A stretch of DNA of 64,000 nucleotides from Kuschelorhynchus macadamiae. Lineage: Eukaryota > Arthropoda > Insecta > Coleoptera > Curculionidae. Location of the stretch: positions 310,001 to 374,000 of the forward strand of contig JAUTXW010000143.1 in the NCBI GenBank assembly GCA_030620095.1. The letters are read 5' to 3'. Shown piece after piece: positions 12,430 through 32,508 of the stretch. Position 1 is the stretch's first letter. The number at the start of each line of letters is the position of its first letter. Position numbers and translations under genes: made by a program. Under the pieces are notes generated by a model. It was not told the DNA's origin, ran no database searches, and saw only the letters and a list, made by a program, of their open reading frames with translations.

Positions 12430-13560
12430 CGATCAGATATATCAATTGGCACAGGAGCCACTAAAAAATTGGATTTTAATTTTCGAGCTCGAAAATACTC
12501 CATTTATGCTCTAATTACATATTGGAACCAGCGTCTCTTTAAACAATTAATATCGTCGATTCTCGTCAAAGTTTTATTAGAATTACGTCGGACTGTGAGC
12601 CTGCATGCTCCTGTGGCTGATATTAATCAAGCTTGTTTGTTAACTGATTTGTTACGATCTTTGTAAAGAGCTTATATAACTGGGAAAGAAGAGATAGTGG
12701 TTGATAATTTTCTAAATTTGTTCTATGTCCTTTTTTATATAAAAGTACAACCAATGCTTCGTTCGATTCTTCTTGATAGAGTTTTGTATAGAAGTTTTCT
12801 GTTATGTTTGTAATTTGTTGTCGATTTTTAGTTTTTTTCTCTATTTTGAACTCTCAGAGCTGTAACTTCTTGAAACTTTTGTAAATTCTTACTAGTTTTC
12901 TGTTTTTTTTTAAAGTTGCCTAAATTCCTTGTATTTTCTTTTTTAAACAAATCTCTTGTCTTTTCGATCTTTTTTTTTAGTTTCTGGGCTTAGTCTGTGT
13001 TCTTTCGATGTAGCTTTTTTGGTTATTTTTGTTGCATTTTCTTTTAGCATGATGGTTAGACTGTTGCTTATGTTATTTAACGTTTCGTGTTATTTACTTA
13101 CGGTTGTATTTTCGAGATTTTTTTCTATTAATGTTTGATATTCTGTCCCCTTAATTTTTAATAAATTTCTGTCTTATTACTGCTCTGGATTACTATATAT
13201 CTTTCCATTCTTTTACTGATAACTAATTTTGCGCATAGTAATCTATGGTCACTATTTAGGTTACAGGAATTTAGCGTTGTTACATCTTGAACTATATGCA
13301 TTTGCGTTGTTTCGTCTTTTTGAAGAGAAAATTCATAGTATATAATCGTTGATGTGTTATTAAATCTAGCTACTACCTTTGTCATTTAGTTAATCAAAGC
13401 TAAAGGGACCTACATATTCTTCATTGTTTTACTTATTTTTTCCCTATAGATTTGCATTTAGATTCCCAAAACCCGAGTATATGAACTTTGGTACATATTA
13501 AGCATTGTTATCAGATCATCATAGAATAATTCCATGTCTTCGTCGGTGTAGTTAAATGGT
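12430..13560 (-). pseudogene. RTE-like LINE relic (endonuclease end plus start of RT)
   Basis: Minus-strand frames resemble an RTE-type LINE. At about 13560-13170 come an endonuclease-like segment (DMELFYDDLITMLN, later SDHRLLCAKLVISKRMER), whose 'SDHRLxRAK' motif is the typical end of the apurinic endonuclease domain. At about 12715-12630 come the first RT motifs, NLENYQPLSLLSQLYKLFTK and TNQLTNKLD, matching the 'NYRPISLLxxxYKLFTKxxxNRL' pattern. Frameshifts and stops run throughout, and the rest of the RT is missing beyond about 12430. The distance to tube exon 1 is only about 200 bp. Confidence 0.65.
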
Positions 13561-13763
13561 TATATCGTGAAAGATTAAAAATGTCTCTCATTTAGTTAAT
13601 GAGAAAATAAAACGTTGTTTTTTTTAATTGATATGCAAAAATGACTTAAGAATGTATTAGATGAGATTACGTTTTGCACGGGTTGTAGTAAGAACGGTTT
13701 CTTATCTTTTTAAAGATCCCGCTACGTAGACTCCTCTAAAAATTTGCATTTTAGGTAGAATAG

Positions 13764-20826
<7,063 letters not shown>

Positions 20827-20929
20827 AATATCATATCAATACAAAATTTAATTAAATATAGAAATATTACTTAGGTATTTAAAATGTATTTTGTTAAATT
20901 AGGTAGGAACTCGGAAGTAGTAAGAAGTA

Positions 20930-20935
20930 AATAAA
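20930..20935 (+). terminator. Polyadenylation signal AATAAA of tube
   Basis: Canonical AATAAA about 100 bp after the stop codon at 20824-20826, on the same strand. Further AATAAA-like hexamers follow at about 20968-20990. Confidence 0.6.
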
Positions 20936-20989
20936 CATTCTTTACCTGTTAAAAGTTTTGATTAAAACCCAAATAAAAAATAATAAAAT

Positions 20990-22075
20990 GAAACGAAAAC
21001 TACTCAGTACAATAACATTTATTTGATAACATTATGCGTTGGAATCTGTGAAGGTACTGCCACCCAACACAGTTTGGTTTGTTTATTTAAATTATTTATT
21101 AATTATTAAAATTAAAGAAGATAAAAAATAGTAAATATTATGTATCTTGTTAAACTGGTTCTTAACTCGAAATATCCTAAAAAAAGCAAAATTACTGTAA
21201 ATGTCGAAAATGTTCGGGATACACCAACGATAATATTTTTGTAAATCAACAAAAAATGATCTGCTTCTGCGAAGTGTCTGTATCTACAATTTAATATCAG
21301 CATGCTTGTATTGAATAAATTTAACTAAATGCCACTAATCATGAAAATAAGACACAGTCTGTGATCAAAAATCACTGAAATGATAATCTTTAGTACAGTT
21401 AGTAATACGGGAAAATTTATGGGACGAAAAAAATATCCATAAAAGTCTATAAAGTAATGGTTGACGCTTTGGTCATACTTTTACCCTCTCTGTTTTGACC
21501 GCATTTGTTGAAATGAAATTTGACGTCATTTATCAGTGTTTAATACGATAACTGTATAAAAAAATGATGTTTACTGAAAACTGCATGAGTTTATTTTTTA
21601 TTGATTCAAAATTAATTTTTTTAAGCAATGTGCTTTTCAGGCAACACGATTTTTTAGAATTTTCTGTTTTATTTTTATGAACGAAAGTATATGTATAACA
21701 AGTACAATGATTATGATGACATCATAACAGGCGATTTTCACAGTTATAATACAAGTACATAAAAATTACCGAAAATTAAAAAAAAATCATGTTGCCTCAG
21801 AACTGCATGAGTTAATTTTCTTTATTTACTCCAAAGTGAAAATAGCTCACCTTCGAAGAAATTTTTCTGACGCTAAAACTGTAAAATAAAAATTGTCAAC
21901 TACAAGAAGAAGGCACATACGCTGTCCTTTCTTGTAGCGCGAACTGAAGAAATCATACGGTCAGGGTTCTGGGCACAAATACTGTGCCTTGACAAAACAT
22001 TCATCGAATCAAAAATATTATTTAGAAAGAAACAATCCTGTATATATTGAAAGTATATATGATTATCTAGGTACA
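20990..22075. other. No gene recognised; weak direct repeat
   Basis: AT-rich. Two segments at about 21545-21600 and 21778-21840 share ACTGCATGAGTT and the surrounding AT-rich sequence in direct orientation. Nothing else is supported. Confidence 0.45.
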
Positions 22076-22079
22076 TTTT

Positions 22080-22355
22080 CTATAAATCAAAGTGGACGGG
22101 GGACCCAAATTATTTATTCCATTGCGGCAGTCAACATGCTAAGGCCGTGGAATAATGCACTTGAAAAAGTAATACCCAAAGCTTTTCTTTTATTATTTCA
22201 TTATTCATGAAAACCATATATATTAGGTTAATCCCGAAAAATGGAGGCAAAGAAAAATTTATTGATGCTTCTGATATTCTTCGTGTTATTATAGATTTTA
22301 ACGAATCTGCTAAAAACGATGATTCTTGCGATGAGCATGAAAATTAAGATGGTTG
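22080..22355 (+). pseudogene. Possible pogo/Tigger-type transposase C-terminal relic
   Basis: The plus strand reads IYSIAAVNMLRPWNNALEKV (about 22109-22168), resembling the 'M..AWxxVxxxTIxNCFxxAGF' end of pogo/Tigger transposases. After a frame change comes an acidic tail frame (ASDILRVIIDFNESAK, then DDSCDEHEN) ending with TAA near 22346. Only this short stretch remains and the match is weak. Confidence 0.3.
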
Positions 22356-22639
22356 ATTTTTATTTTGTTAATTTAAAGTTTAGAGGTTTGCAGTTTTCCG
22401 CTTCTGAGCAGAGAAGTGTTTCAGAAATAAAAATCATTTATTGTCTGTTTTCTCCTAGAATTGAGGGTATTATTTTACTTTAGCTAATTAAATAATTTTA
22501 GCAGGTTAAGAGTGCTTCTAAGTATTTATATTTACATACATATATTACTTGGCGACCTTAATAGCAGACTCTCACAACCCCTGTGGTAAATGTAGAGGGA
22601 TACATTTAAATTTAATTTTATTCTTTGAGAAAAAATTCT

Positions 22640-22895
22640 TAATCGAGTTATATAAATAGATTATTATCGATTAAAGAAACCGTGAAGTTGCGCGCTCCTT
22701 CAAAGTTAGTTGCATTATCTAAGTAAATCATAGACGGATTGCCATGGCCTAGTTCAAGGTGAACAGCTTTAGCAGGGCCTTTCTCAATTTTTTCGAGTGT
22801 CTTTAAAGACAAAGGTATTAAATCAGATATTTGTATAATCAGCAAGAAGTGACCCATTAGATAGACACATAATATACACGGTGCTCAAAAATGCA
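22640..22895. repeat. Half of a MITE shared with 60.0 kb and 61.8 kb
   Basis: The segment at about 22795-22860 (TTTAAAGACAAAGGTATTAA ... GTATAATCAGCAAGAAG) is a diverged copy of segments at 60088-60160 and 61968-62025, where it forms one arm of a fold-back structure. The opposite arm is not clear here. Confidence 0.45.
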
Positions 22896-23020
22896 ATTTT
22901 GTTTTGTCGCGACTTTATCAACAATCCTATGTAAATATTTTTTCTTTACTCCAATAGATTTTTAAATATCCTAAAACTTTTGTATTTAGTTTTTATTGCT
23001 AGCTGTATTACTTTGGAGTT

Positions 23021-23262
<242 letters not shown>

Positions 23263-23267
<5 letters not shown>

Positions 23268-25870
23268 TATTCACGCAACCCGTTCATTAAAAGTTTTTGA
23301 TGATGCCATTTAGATAAAAATTTCAAATTTTGGGATTAAGGTAAGGTCAAGGGGTACTTCTTTTTTGAAATATTTTCAACTTCCTGTCACTTCCGGTTTA
23401 ACCGGAAGTTGGTATAAACTTGCTTATTTTAAATAGAACACCCTGTATTTTATGATATTTTTGGATTCTACGGAGAATTTTAATGCTATTTTATGTAGCA
23501 TGTCCTATACCTAGGTTCAAGCGTTCTTAAGATACTTGACCTTGAAACCAAAAATTTTAAAATCTCATATTTTTGTAAGTTTTGAAGATATAATCTTCAT
23601 ATTTTGCAGACGATCGGTAAATAATCTTAGGTTTCTATTTTTTTTATTGAATTTGTCGATTTTTATACAGGGTGTCCTAAATTCAGTGGCAAACATTCAC
23701 ATTTTCAAAGCCGCTAAAGTCCGTTTTTTTAAATGGGACACCCTATAACTTTATGCACTATCAAATGTAGAATTTAATTTTCTATCGAACTGTATTAAGG
23801 TTCCCTATACCTATTCGTAACCATTTTCGAAATAATCGGGTTTTTATTAAACTATCATAAGTATTTGCTAAATGCTTACACCTTCCCGTAGTAAGCCATG
23901 GAAAAACAATTGTTGTGCTTTTCTTTTTAACATGACAGCTGATTTGAAACTTTTAAATTAGAATAAAATAACACTCAAAAGCTGAAATTCTCAATTTATT
24001 TTATATTCGCAGAGAATCTTAGAAAATATTGGAGAGAACGTGCCATGTTTTTAATGAAAAACATCCTCATTTATCGCCAATGAACAAGAGAAAATTGAAA
24101 AGGATTGAAACGAAATTTTTCGTTTCGGAAAAGTTAAAGTTATAAAAAATGTAATAAATTGTTTACATTATTTTTAACCATATCTACTAAGTTCGAGACT
24201 GTTCTAAACTTGTTTTAGTGAACTTAAAAATTATAGCAATCTAACAATCAACAATAAATAAATAAAATAATAAAATTGAATTATAACAAATGTTCTATAT
24301 GCTGTCCGTTCATTTGAAGACACATTTCAATTCTTCTTTGTACAGTTGCTGTGGCACGTTGAATTTGTCCGTTTTCTAATTCGGCAAAAGCTGTTCGTAT
24401 CCTGTCCAGTAAATCTTGTTGCTTATTTACTGGGGAAGCATAGACTTTACCTTTGATAAAGCCCCATAAATAAAAGTCTAGGGGTGTTAAATCAGGCGAT
24501 CGCGGGGGCCATCTCCAAGGGCCATTGGGACCAATCCAGCGATCTTCAAAAATTCGAGATAATTGGAGATAAACTGCAGCGGAATTATGTGCTGGTGCCC
24601 CATCTAATTGATACCAATAATTTTGCGTAAAGCGTGCGGATTTTCTGCTGCTCAGAAATGTTCGTTTCTTCTATTTGTTATTCCTTCTCTAGAAAATTTC
24701 GCTTCATCGGTCCAAAATATTTTTGAAAGGAATTGAGGGTCTTCTTGAATTTTCAAAAACATGAATTCGCAAAATTCTACTCGTCGGACGTCATCACTAG
24801 GTCTCAAGGCTTGCACGTTTTGGAAGGAATAAGGGTGCATATGATGTTCGCTCAAGATTCTCTGGACAGATGAAAAAGAAAGAAATTAAGAAATAAGCTA
24901 ATGTGTTTATTACGTTATCCTCGGCATTTGTCACTGGTTTCGGAACATTTTTTGTAACTTTAACCTTGCCAAAACGCAAAAAGTTCGTTTCAATCCTCTT
25001 GAATTTTGACTTGTTCATTGGCGGCAAAATTCATTAAACACACGACACAAAATTTTATAACATTCTCCATGAATATAAAATAGATTGAGAATATCAGCGT
25101 TTGAGTATTCTTCCATTTCGATTTAGAAGATTTAGTTTGTCACTGACAGCTTTCGATAAATAACGCATACTAATCATCTGTCATATTGGATATTGGATCT
25201 CAATTGTTTTTCCATGGCTCACCATTGGAACATGTAAACATTTAAGCAAATACATACGATATTTTTATAAAACCCAATTATTTCGAAAATGGTTACGAAT
25301 AGGTATAGGGAACCTTAATACAGTTCGATAGAAAATGAAATTCTAGATTTGATAGTGCATAAAGTTATAGGGTGTCCCATTTAAAAAAACGGACTTTAGC
25401 GGCTTTGAAAATGTGAATGTTTGCCGCTGAATTTAGGACACCCTGTATAAAAATAGACAAATTCAATAAAAAAAATAGAAACCTAAGATTATTTACCCAT
25501 CGTCTGCAAAATATGAAGATTATATCTTCAAAACTTACAAAAATATGAGATTTTAAAATTTGGTACCCCGAAGGCTCATTTTCGGTTCAAGGTCAAATAT
25601 CTTAAGAACGCTTGAACCTAGGTATAGGACATGCTACACAAAATAGCATTAAAATTCTCCGTAGAATCCAAAAATATCATAAAATACAGGGTGTTCCATT
25701 TAAAATAAGCAAGTTGACACCAACTTCCGGTTAAACCGGTAGTGACAGGAAGTTGAAAATACTTCAAAAAAGAAGTACCCCTTGACCTTACCTTAATCCC
25801 AAAATTTGAAATTTTTATCTAAATGGCATCATTAAAAACTTTTAATGAACGGGTTGCGTGAATAACCCTG
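23263..25870 (-). mobile_element. Mariner-type transposon with terminal inverted repeats of about 680 bp
   Basis: The left end AGGGTTATTCACGCAACCCG (23263) is mirrored by CGGGTTGCGTGAATAACCCT at the right end (about 25850-25869). The arms pair over about 680 bp (23263-23944 against 25178-25870) with modest divergence. They contain paired copies of landmarks such as ACCGGAAGT, TAGGTATAGG and AAGCCATGG. Both ends abut (TA)n, consistent with the TA target of the Tc1/mariner superfamily. The central part carries a minus-strand transposase relic. Confidence 0.88.
24280..25060 (-). pseudogene. DDE transposase (mariner-related, DUF4817 type), disrupted
   Basis: The minus strand shows, in order: KSKFKRIETNFLRFGKVKVT (about 25018-24958, HTH linker region), a frame with MHPYSFQNVQALRPSDDVRR and FLSKIFWTDEAKFSREGITN (24840-24680), whose 'FTDEAxFxREG' carries the first catalytic Asp, then in shifted frames IRWGTST-like remains of 'QLDGAPAHN', and a WSQWPLEMAPAIA-like remnant of 'WPPRSPDLTPLDF'. 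Several frameshifts and stops break it. Related fragments lie at 15.2 kb and 56.7-57.4 kb. Confidence 0.75.
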
Positions 25871-26211
<341 letters not shown>

Positions 26212-26689
26212 GTTTCTTAAAAAAAAAAAACTTAATCTACAAAATATTAGTCATTAAACCACCCAGTTCTTACTTACTTACTTAACGAAAATAGTTAACG
26301 TCAGACATCTAGTGGCGATGTGTCATGCTTCCCGGTTTTATTGATTTGCTTCAATAGAAGCTCAATATATTTAAACTAGGATTCTGCGTTTTAAAACTGC
26401 TGTCTAATTTAGTATACTGGTAGATGGAAACATAAATACAATATTTTAATTTTTTAAGATAACTCAACATACCGCTATGCTTCATTCTTAATTGACACGC
26501 AAGGGTATTTTCAATATGCCATGAAGGGCATCTAATTTAACTGTTCTGCTACATTAAAAGACGGAAAAACTGGTCTGCTTATTTTCTATTTCTCCCTTCT
26601 GCCTAGTTAAAAATGTACTTAAATATTGAATACACTATTTTTGTTTCTATACATTTACCTGTAATATTTCTAATTTGATTAAAATTGGC

Positions 26690-27110
26690 TTGCAAATGTC
26701 AATATTATTTTTACTTTCCGCATAAGAGGAAGGTCGATTGGCTTCAAATTGTGTCATATGTGGATTACATGGGAATATTTTGGTAATAGTCAAATATGGC
26801 AAAATAAAGTGTTAAAAAATTGTTACTAAAAAGCAAGTAATCCAACATACTTTAAATTTTGAACAAGAGTGGTATAGGGTTAAACTGGTAAAATTTTGGT
26901 GAGGTGCTATTAGGATTAAACAAAATGATGGTCTAATTAAATATCAGTATCAAAAAGCTACTAATCCAGTTAAGTTGAAATTTTGCGTAAAAATCAAGTG
27001 TGAAACAGGGTTGTTACCTTGAGCTGGAAAAAATTTTTCAAACCTACATAGGGAAACAAAATGGCGGTCTCATTAAATGTTTAAAATTTCCTGGAATAAG
27101 GACTTTCTGT
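26690..27110 (-). repeat. Diverged copy of the dispersed non-coding repeat
   Basis: Scattered family modules remain mostly in reverse orientation, such as AAAATGGCGGTCTCATTAAA and TAAACTGGTAAAATTTTGGT, with the CTTCCGCATAAGAGGAAG hairpin at about 26716-26733. Confidence 0.5.
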
Positions 27111-28050
27111 TATTTTATAGAATATATAAATAAATGAACAAAAAATAAAAAATATTAAAATAAACATAAATTAACAACAAATAAAACAAAATAAAAAATG
27201 TGTAACTCGAAGGGAGATTTTTCACGAGTTAAATTTTTTTAGAGAGAGTAATAATAGTACATATTTTCGTTTGTAGTAACCCTCTAAGTCTCTGCATAGT
27301 AGAAAAAATGTTTCTACATAAAGAAATAAAATAAATTTAACGTGTTTCACCGTATATTAAAGAAACTAAACGATTTTCAGTTTTTTTTTACGTTTTAGTT
27401 TTTCATGGCCTCCTTCCTTGTAAGGGTACGTTGTACAGTAGAAATAAATTTATATGCAAGTATTTAAAATAAGTTTTTGATTTGTTTAAGTGTTTTCAAA
27501 AAATGTGAACGCTTTCGTAATAAAGTATAACGTTTTTAGGCTGCGGCAATGACAATTTTTTGACGTCAAGACATTTGACCAACTAGTTCTGTCTTTAAAT
27601 TGACTAAAATCAGTTTGCACGTTCTTAAAATAAGAATTTTTAACATTTTTATAGTTTTTAAACATATTGAAGATCTACTTCCATGACACCCAAAATCTAA
27701 CATCCGCCAGACTACATTATTTTTTTTGCAAATTAAGAACTAGTGGATTTGACCGTTTTCATGATATCGGGCGAGCGAATTTAGTTTACATGCATCCGTG
27801 CGAACATTATAATTTGTTTTCTAAAAATGTTTTTCGTGTTCTAAGGACTTTAAAACGTCGAAAAAACTCAACTTATATTTTTCAAAACTTTACTTACCTA
27901 CTATACTTCCCCTACCTATCCATATAGTCTATTAATAATATAATATATGAGCTGTTATAGGAGGAAGAAAAAAAACGTAAAATATTATTTTTTAACGAGA
28001 GTAAATTTTAACCGAGTCTGAATTTTACATAAACGTTTTACTACGTTTTT
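27111..28050. other. No gene recognised
   Basis: AT-rich. An 86-codon frame at 27667-27927 has no recognisable domain and no flanking signals that support it. Confidence 0.45.
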
Positions 28051-28920
28051 TATGGTTTTCTATAAAACGGTTCAAATTACAAACAGTTTTATTGGATGTT
28101 CCACTATATTGGATTCCTACCAATATTTTACCAGTTTCTACTTATGTCACACTTATTTTTAAGCGTAATTTAAAAAAAATTAATATGTAGTTTTTAAATT
28201 GACAAACACCGCCATTTTGTTCCGTCATGTTCAATTCATACCAAATATGCCTATATCACATTCAATTTTTCTGTAAATTGTAAAGTCAGCTAAATAAGAT
28301 TTTTTACGATGATTTTTTAAACATTTTATTTAGCCCCCATTTTGTTTCGCCGGCTTTTTATCACATTTAACTCTTGCGCAATGTTTGAAATTAATCCAAT
28401 AAGTACTTTCTACTTATAGGCTGGGTTGTTTAATATTTTATTAGGACGCCATTTTGTTTCACTATCTTGGATTCATATCAAAATGGTTGTTCATTCTTAT
28501 GTAACCCTCGAATCGATTTCAAATTTTCTGCAAACATTAAGTATGATATAGAGATAAACTGGTAAAATTGTAATTCGATTTCAAGATGGTAGAATAAAAT
28601 GGGGGCCAAATAAAATATTTAAAATAGTATCGTATAATTTTCTTCTTCAATAGACTTCAAATTTTGTACAAAAATTAAATGTATTATAAGGATAAACTGG
28701 TACGAATTCAGCATGACGGAACAAAATGGCGGTTTAATTAAAAAACCAGTGTAAAAACTAGTTATTCAATTTTTTTAATGATGCCCAAAAATCAAGTGTG
28801 GCATAGGTAGAGTCTGTTTAGTACAAATCCAGATTGTTGGAACAAAATTGCGCCGAATAAAAATGTTTGACAAGACAATAGATAAGTGTTAATAAATCAC
28901 TATTTCACTTCCGGGAAAAG
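28051..28920. repeat. Diverged dispersed repeat, modules in both orientations
   Basis: The first half carries plus-strand modules (CACCGCCATTTTGTTCCGTC, GGACGCCATTTTGTTTCACT), the second half minus-strand ones (AACAAAATGGCGGTTTAATT, GATAAACTGGTACGAATTCA). The switch near 28540 suggests two opposed copies. Confidence 0.6.
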
Positions 28921-29362
28921 AAATTTACCGATTTTTTTTTAATATGCATCTTTAAAAGATGATTTGTGCCGCAGATTTATATTCGAAAAACTTTGAAAGA
29001 GACACAGTCCGAAGACACAGGTATTTTTCAAGAGTTGGCATCAACAAGGTCCATCATACTAGTCGCAAGAAAATCTTCACCTTAACTAAAAAATTATCAG
29101 CTAGAAATAATAGGATAAGATGATGGGGCTGTCCATAAAGCAGAAATAACTTTATATTAAAAATCAACTTATCTATGACGTTCTCTTTATATTTTGTACC
29201 GTTTGTATAAAGATTAATACACATAATAGGTTATGGTATCAGAGAAAACCGAATATTTCCATCTTGCATGATATAATTAATTACCATGATATAATTGCAG
29301 TATACTGTCATTTAAAAAAATTGTAAAGATTGATTTGATAGTTTTGATTCTTTTAATTTTTC

Positions 29363-29535
29363 ATTTCGTACGCTCTGGTTAAAAAAGCTTGAGTTAAATC
29401 AATCCTAGCTTATATATCGCCTAAAATTTAATAACTTAATAAAGTCTTGTTTTTTATTTTTTTTTTGTACGTCCAGGTCAAAAAAGATTGGGTTAAAGGA
29501 GTCCTAGCTTAAATATCGCCTAAAATGTAACACAA
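29363..29535. repeat. Tandem duplication, unit about 100 bp
   Basis: CGTACGCTCTGGTTAAAAAA...CCTAGCTTATATATCGCC (29368-29427) and a diverged second copy GTACGTCCAGGTCAAAAAAG...CCTAGCTTAAATATCGCC (29468-29522). Nothing coding. Confidence 0.7.
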
Positions 29536-30177
29536 TTACAAACACTTAATACAGCAAATAAGAAAAATAAAAAAAATATTATATAAATAAATATGAAAAT
29601 ATCAATTATACTTTTAAAAAATACACCGTGCGATGAATTTTTGAGACCATTTAGCAATAATGAGAAAACTCCTGAAATAATGAAAAGTTTTCTTATAAGG
29701 GTGTAGAATACGCTATCTACATTTTATCGTATTAAGTATTGGTTTATCCAAATGATGAGTCTCAGCCCAGATATACTGTTTGGTCTAATATACAAGCACA
29801 TATTTATTAAATTGGGAAATCTTAATGATTCTTCGTAAATAAAGGATATAAGCCATTGTATAAGTACGAGAAAAAGGCGTGTTTCCCAACATACCGACAC
29901 CCACTTCGACTAGAAGACATTGCCTAATATGACGTCATGTCTGAAGGTTGAATTTTTTAGCATTTATTTCTGAATCACATTTATGGTAGCCAATAACTGC
30001 TATGTTTGAATGTATTTTGTAAAGTTCATGTTCATATATTGAAGATGATGACATTTTTATATCGTGGGAACTATTACTTGTTGCGTACGTGTTAAATATC
30101 AAATCAAAGCAACAATTTGATTTCTAAGTAATAAAAATTCAATAAAGTTAGCAGTTACTTGACGAAAATTCATTATA

Positions 30178-30725
30178 CACAAGTACAAATAAACAAATGT
30201 TTAGAAAATGTGTGCTACATTACAAATATTGACAGCTTCAACAACACTGTGTCTTCGTCAGAAAATTATTTCAAACTAATATCTAAATACAAAATCTATC
30301 TTATTGTTATATTTTATGATAGAACCTTCGATACGTAATATATTACCTAAGTATATATATTTAAAAACGGGAAAAAACGAAAGTCCAGCTGATGGTTGAG
30401 TAAAATATTTCGGGCGTCCATTTATTTCTAGAATTTCTAAATAGTTTAATTTTCTACTCTTATTAGTTATATGCAAAACTTTATAATCGTTGTTAAAATC
30501 GTGTTGTTCTTTCAAAAGATGTTTGGCATAATTTGAATCCGTTTTACCCATAAGAACTTCCGTGTTCTTTAATACGTTTTTGAAATTGTGTCCCTTTCTG
30601 TCCTACGTATACTTCATTACAAGTACCACAACCTAATTCATATACCCCTGATTTTTGTCTGTTTTTGATTGATTGTTTTTTATGTATCTACCTAAAGTGT
30701 GGTTACCACACCATAGAGGTGTTGG
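30178..30725 (-). mobile_element. Penelope-like element 3' end with GIY-YIG endonuclease fragment
   Basis: On the minus strand the coding remnant starts near 30690 with KSGVYELGCGTCNEVYVGQK (GVY and YVG being the GIY-YIG hallmark), then RIKEH. After a frameshift near 30550 it runs SNYAKHLLKEQHDFNN, KVLHITNKSRKLNYLE and stops at 30276-30278. This matches the C-terminal GIY-YIG endonuclease of Penelope-like retroelements. The 3' untranslated end (30261-30178) has CTGACGA (30261-30255), a short hairpin and GCTGTCAAT (30236-30228). An inverted copy of this end lies at 32470-32508 plus 35199-35265. Confidence 0.75.
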
Positions 30726-30734
30726 ATCTTTAAC

Positions 30735-32463
30735 AAAACATTACCAGGTCATCCCTATAGAACCTCTAATTTTTGACTAAAAATTGTAGTTACTCTGATA
30801 AGTAGTTTTTAATGCCACTAACTGACAGGCAGACGGACTGACGGAATTGATAAACATGAGAGGGTGATTTTTTCACGATTGCAAATATTTTATTTGGCCG
30901 CAATTTTTTCTATCATCTCAAGTTAGTACCACAGTTTTACTACTTCATCTCTACACCACAATTAGTTACGGCACAAAATTTGACATCAGTCCATTAAGTT
31001 GTTTTTCAGGCTGAATTTTTAAATATTTTATTATAACTCTATTTTGTTCCGCCATCTTGAATTCGTACCAAAATTTTCCAGCTGACTCCTACATAATACT
31101 CAATTTTTGTGCAAAATTTGAGATACATTGGGCAAGTAGTTTTTTAGTATTAATTTTTTTAACATTTCACTAGGCTGCCATTTTGTTTCGATATATTAGA
31201 TTTTTACCATAATGCTACCAGGTAATTCCCATATGACTCTTGTTTTTCGACAAAATTTAAAGTCAATCCAGTGAGTAGTTTTTTAGCTATGCTGCAAACA
31301 GACAGACCAACAGAATTGAAAAAAAATGTTTTTCGGCATCTAGAGACCCGGAAATCTAAAGATCTGAAAAAATCTCGGACGGTGATTTTTTTACGATTAG
31401 GTACAAAACTTCCCTTTTATGAAGGAACTAAAAATTATTTGGCCGCTAATTTGAATCCGTACCACAACTTTTAATGCTTGTAGTTTTTTCAGGCCAATTT
31501 TTTAAATATTTTATTAGGCCCCCATTTTGTTTTGCTATCTTATATTGATACCAAAATGTTATCATTTAATTCCTATGTTTCACATGATATTTGTGCACAT
31601 TTTGAGGAAATTGGATAATTAGTTTCCTTAGTATTAATTTTTAAAAAGTTTCACTAGGCCGCCATCTTGTTACGGCATATTGGATTTTTACCAAATATTT
31701 TGGTACCCTTAATTTTTTACTGAAATTTGAAGTCAATCTAATAAGTAGTTTTTAAGCTATGTCCCGAACTGACAGGCAGATAGACAAGCCAACAGACGGA
31801 CCGTCGCAATTGATAAAACATATTTTTGGCATCTAGGTACGCTAAAAACCCGAAAATATGAAAAATCTAAGAGGGTGATTTTTTCACAATAACAATATTT
31901 TATCTGGACGCCATGTTGTTCCGCCATCTTGAATTAGTACCACAGTTTCACAAGTTCATTTCTATAACACAATTAGTTATGGCACCCAATTTGAAATCCG
32001 TCCATTATGTAGTATTTTTCGGGCTGAATTTTTAAATATTTTATTAAGCCGCCATTTTGTTCCGCCATCTTGGATTCGTACCAAATTTTACCAGTTGATT
32101 CCTACATAATACTTAATTTTTGTAATTGTAAAATTTGAGATAAATTCGAAAAGTAGTTTTTTAGTAATAATTTTTATAACATTCCACTAAGCCGCCATTT
32201 TGTTTTGCCATATTGGAATTTTACCAAAATGTTACCGGATCATTCCCATATGACCATTAATTTTCGATCAAAATTTGAAGTCAATCGGGTTAGTCGTTTT
32301 TTAGCTATACCGCGAAGAGACAGACCGACAGATAGACAGTCATAACCACGGAATTGAGAAAACATGTTTTCGGCATCTAAGGACCCTGAAAGGTAAAGAT
32401 CTAAAAACATCTCGAAGGGTAAATTTTTCTCGATTACAATACTTCCCTCTTACGAGGAAAGTA
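30735..32463 (+). repeat. Largest array of the dispersed non-coding repeat
   Basis: At least three rounds of the module series in the same orientation: TTACCAGGTCATCC, the GACAGGCAGACGGAC run, TTTTTTCACGATT, then GCCGCCATTTTGTTCCGCCA and TTGGATTCGTACC. It ends with ACTTCCCTCTTACGAGGAAAGT at about 32445-32462, the tail hairpin of the family. The right edge touches the PLE end at about 32465, and the left edge nearly touches the PLE fragment ending at 30725. Confidence 0.85.
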
Positions 32464-32464
32464 A

Positions 32465-32508
32465 TCATGTTTTGACGAAGACACAACGTTGTCGAAACAA
32501 CTGTCAAT
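32465..32508 (+). mobile_element. Penelope-like 3' end, left piece (split by hAT-2)
   Basis: TGACGAAGACACAACGTTGT then CGAAACAACTGTCAAT. It continues at 35199 as ATTTGTAATATAG... CTAAACATTTGTTTATTTGT up to about 35265. The joined sequence is the inverted counterpart of 30261-30178. Confidence 0.7.
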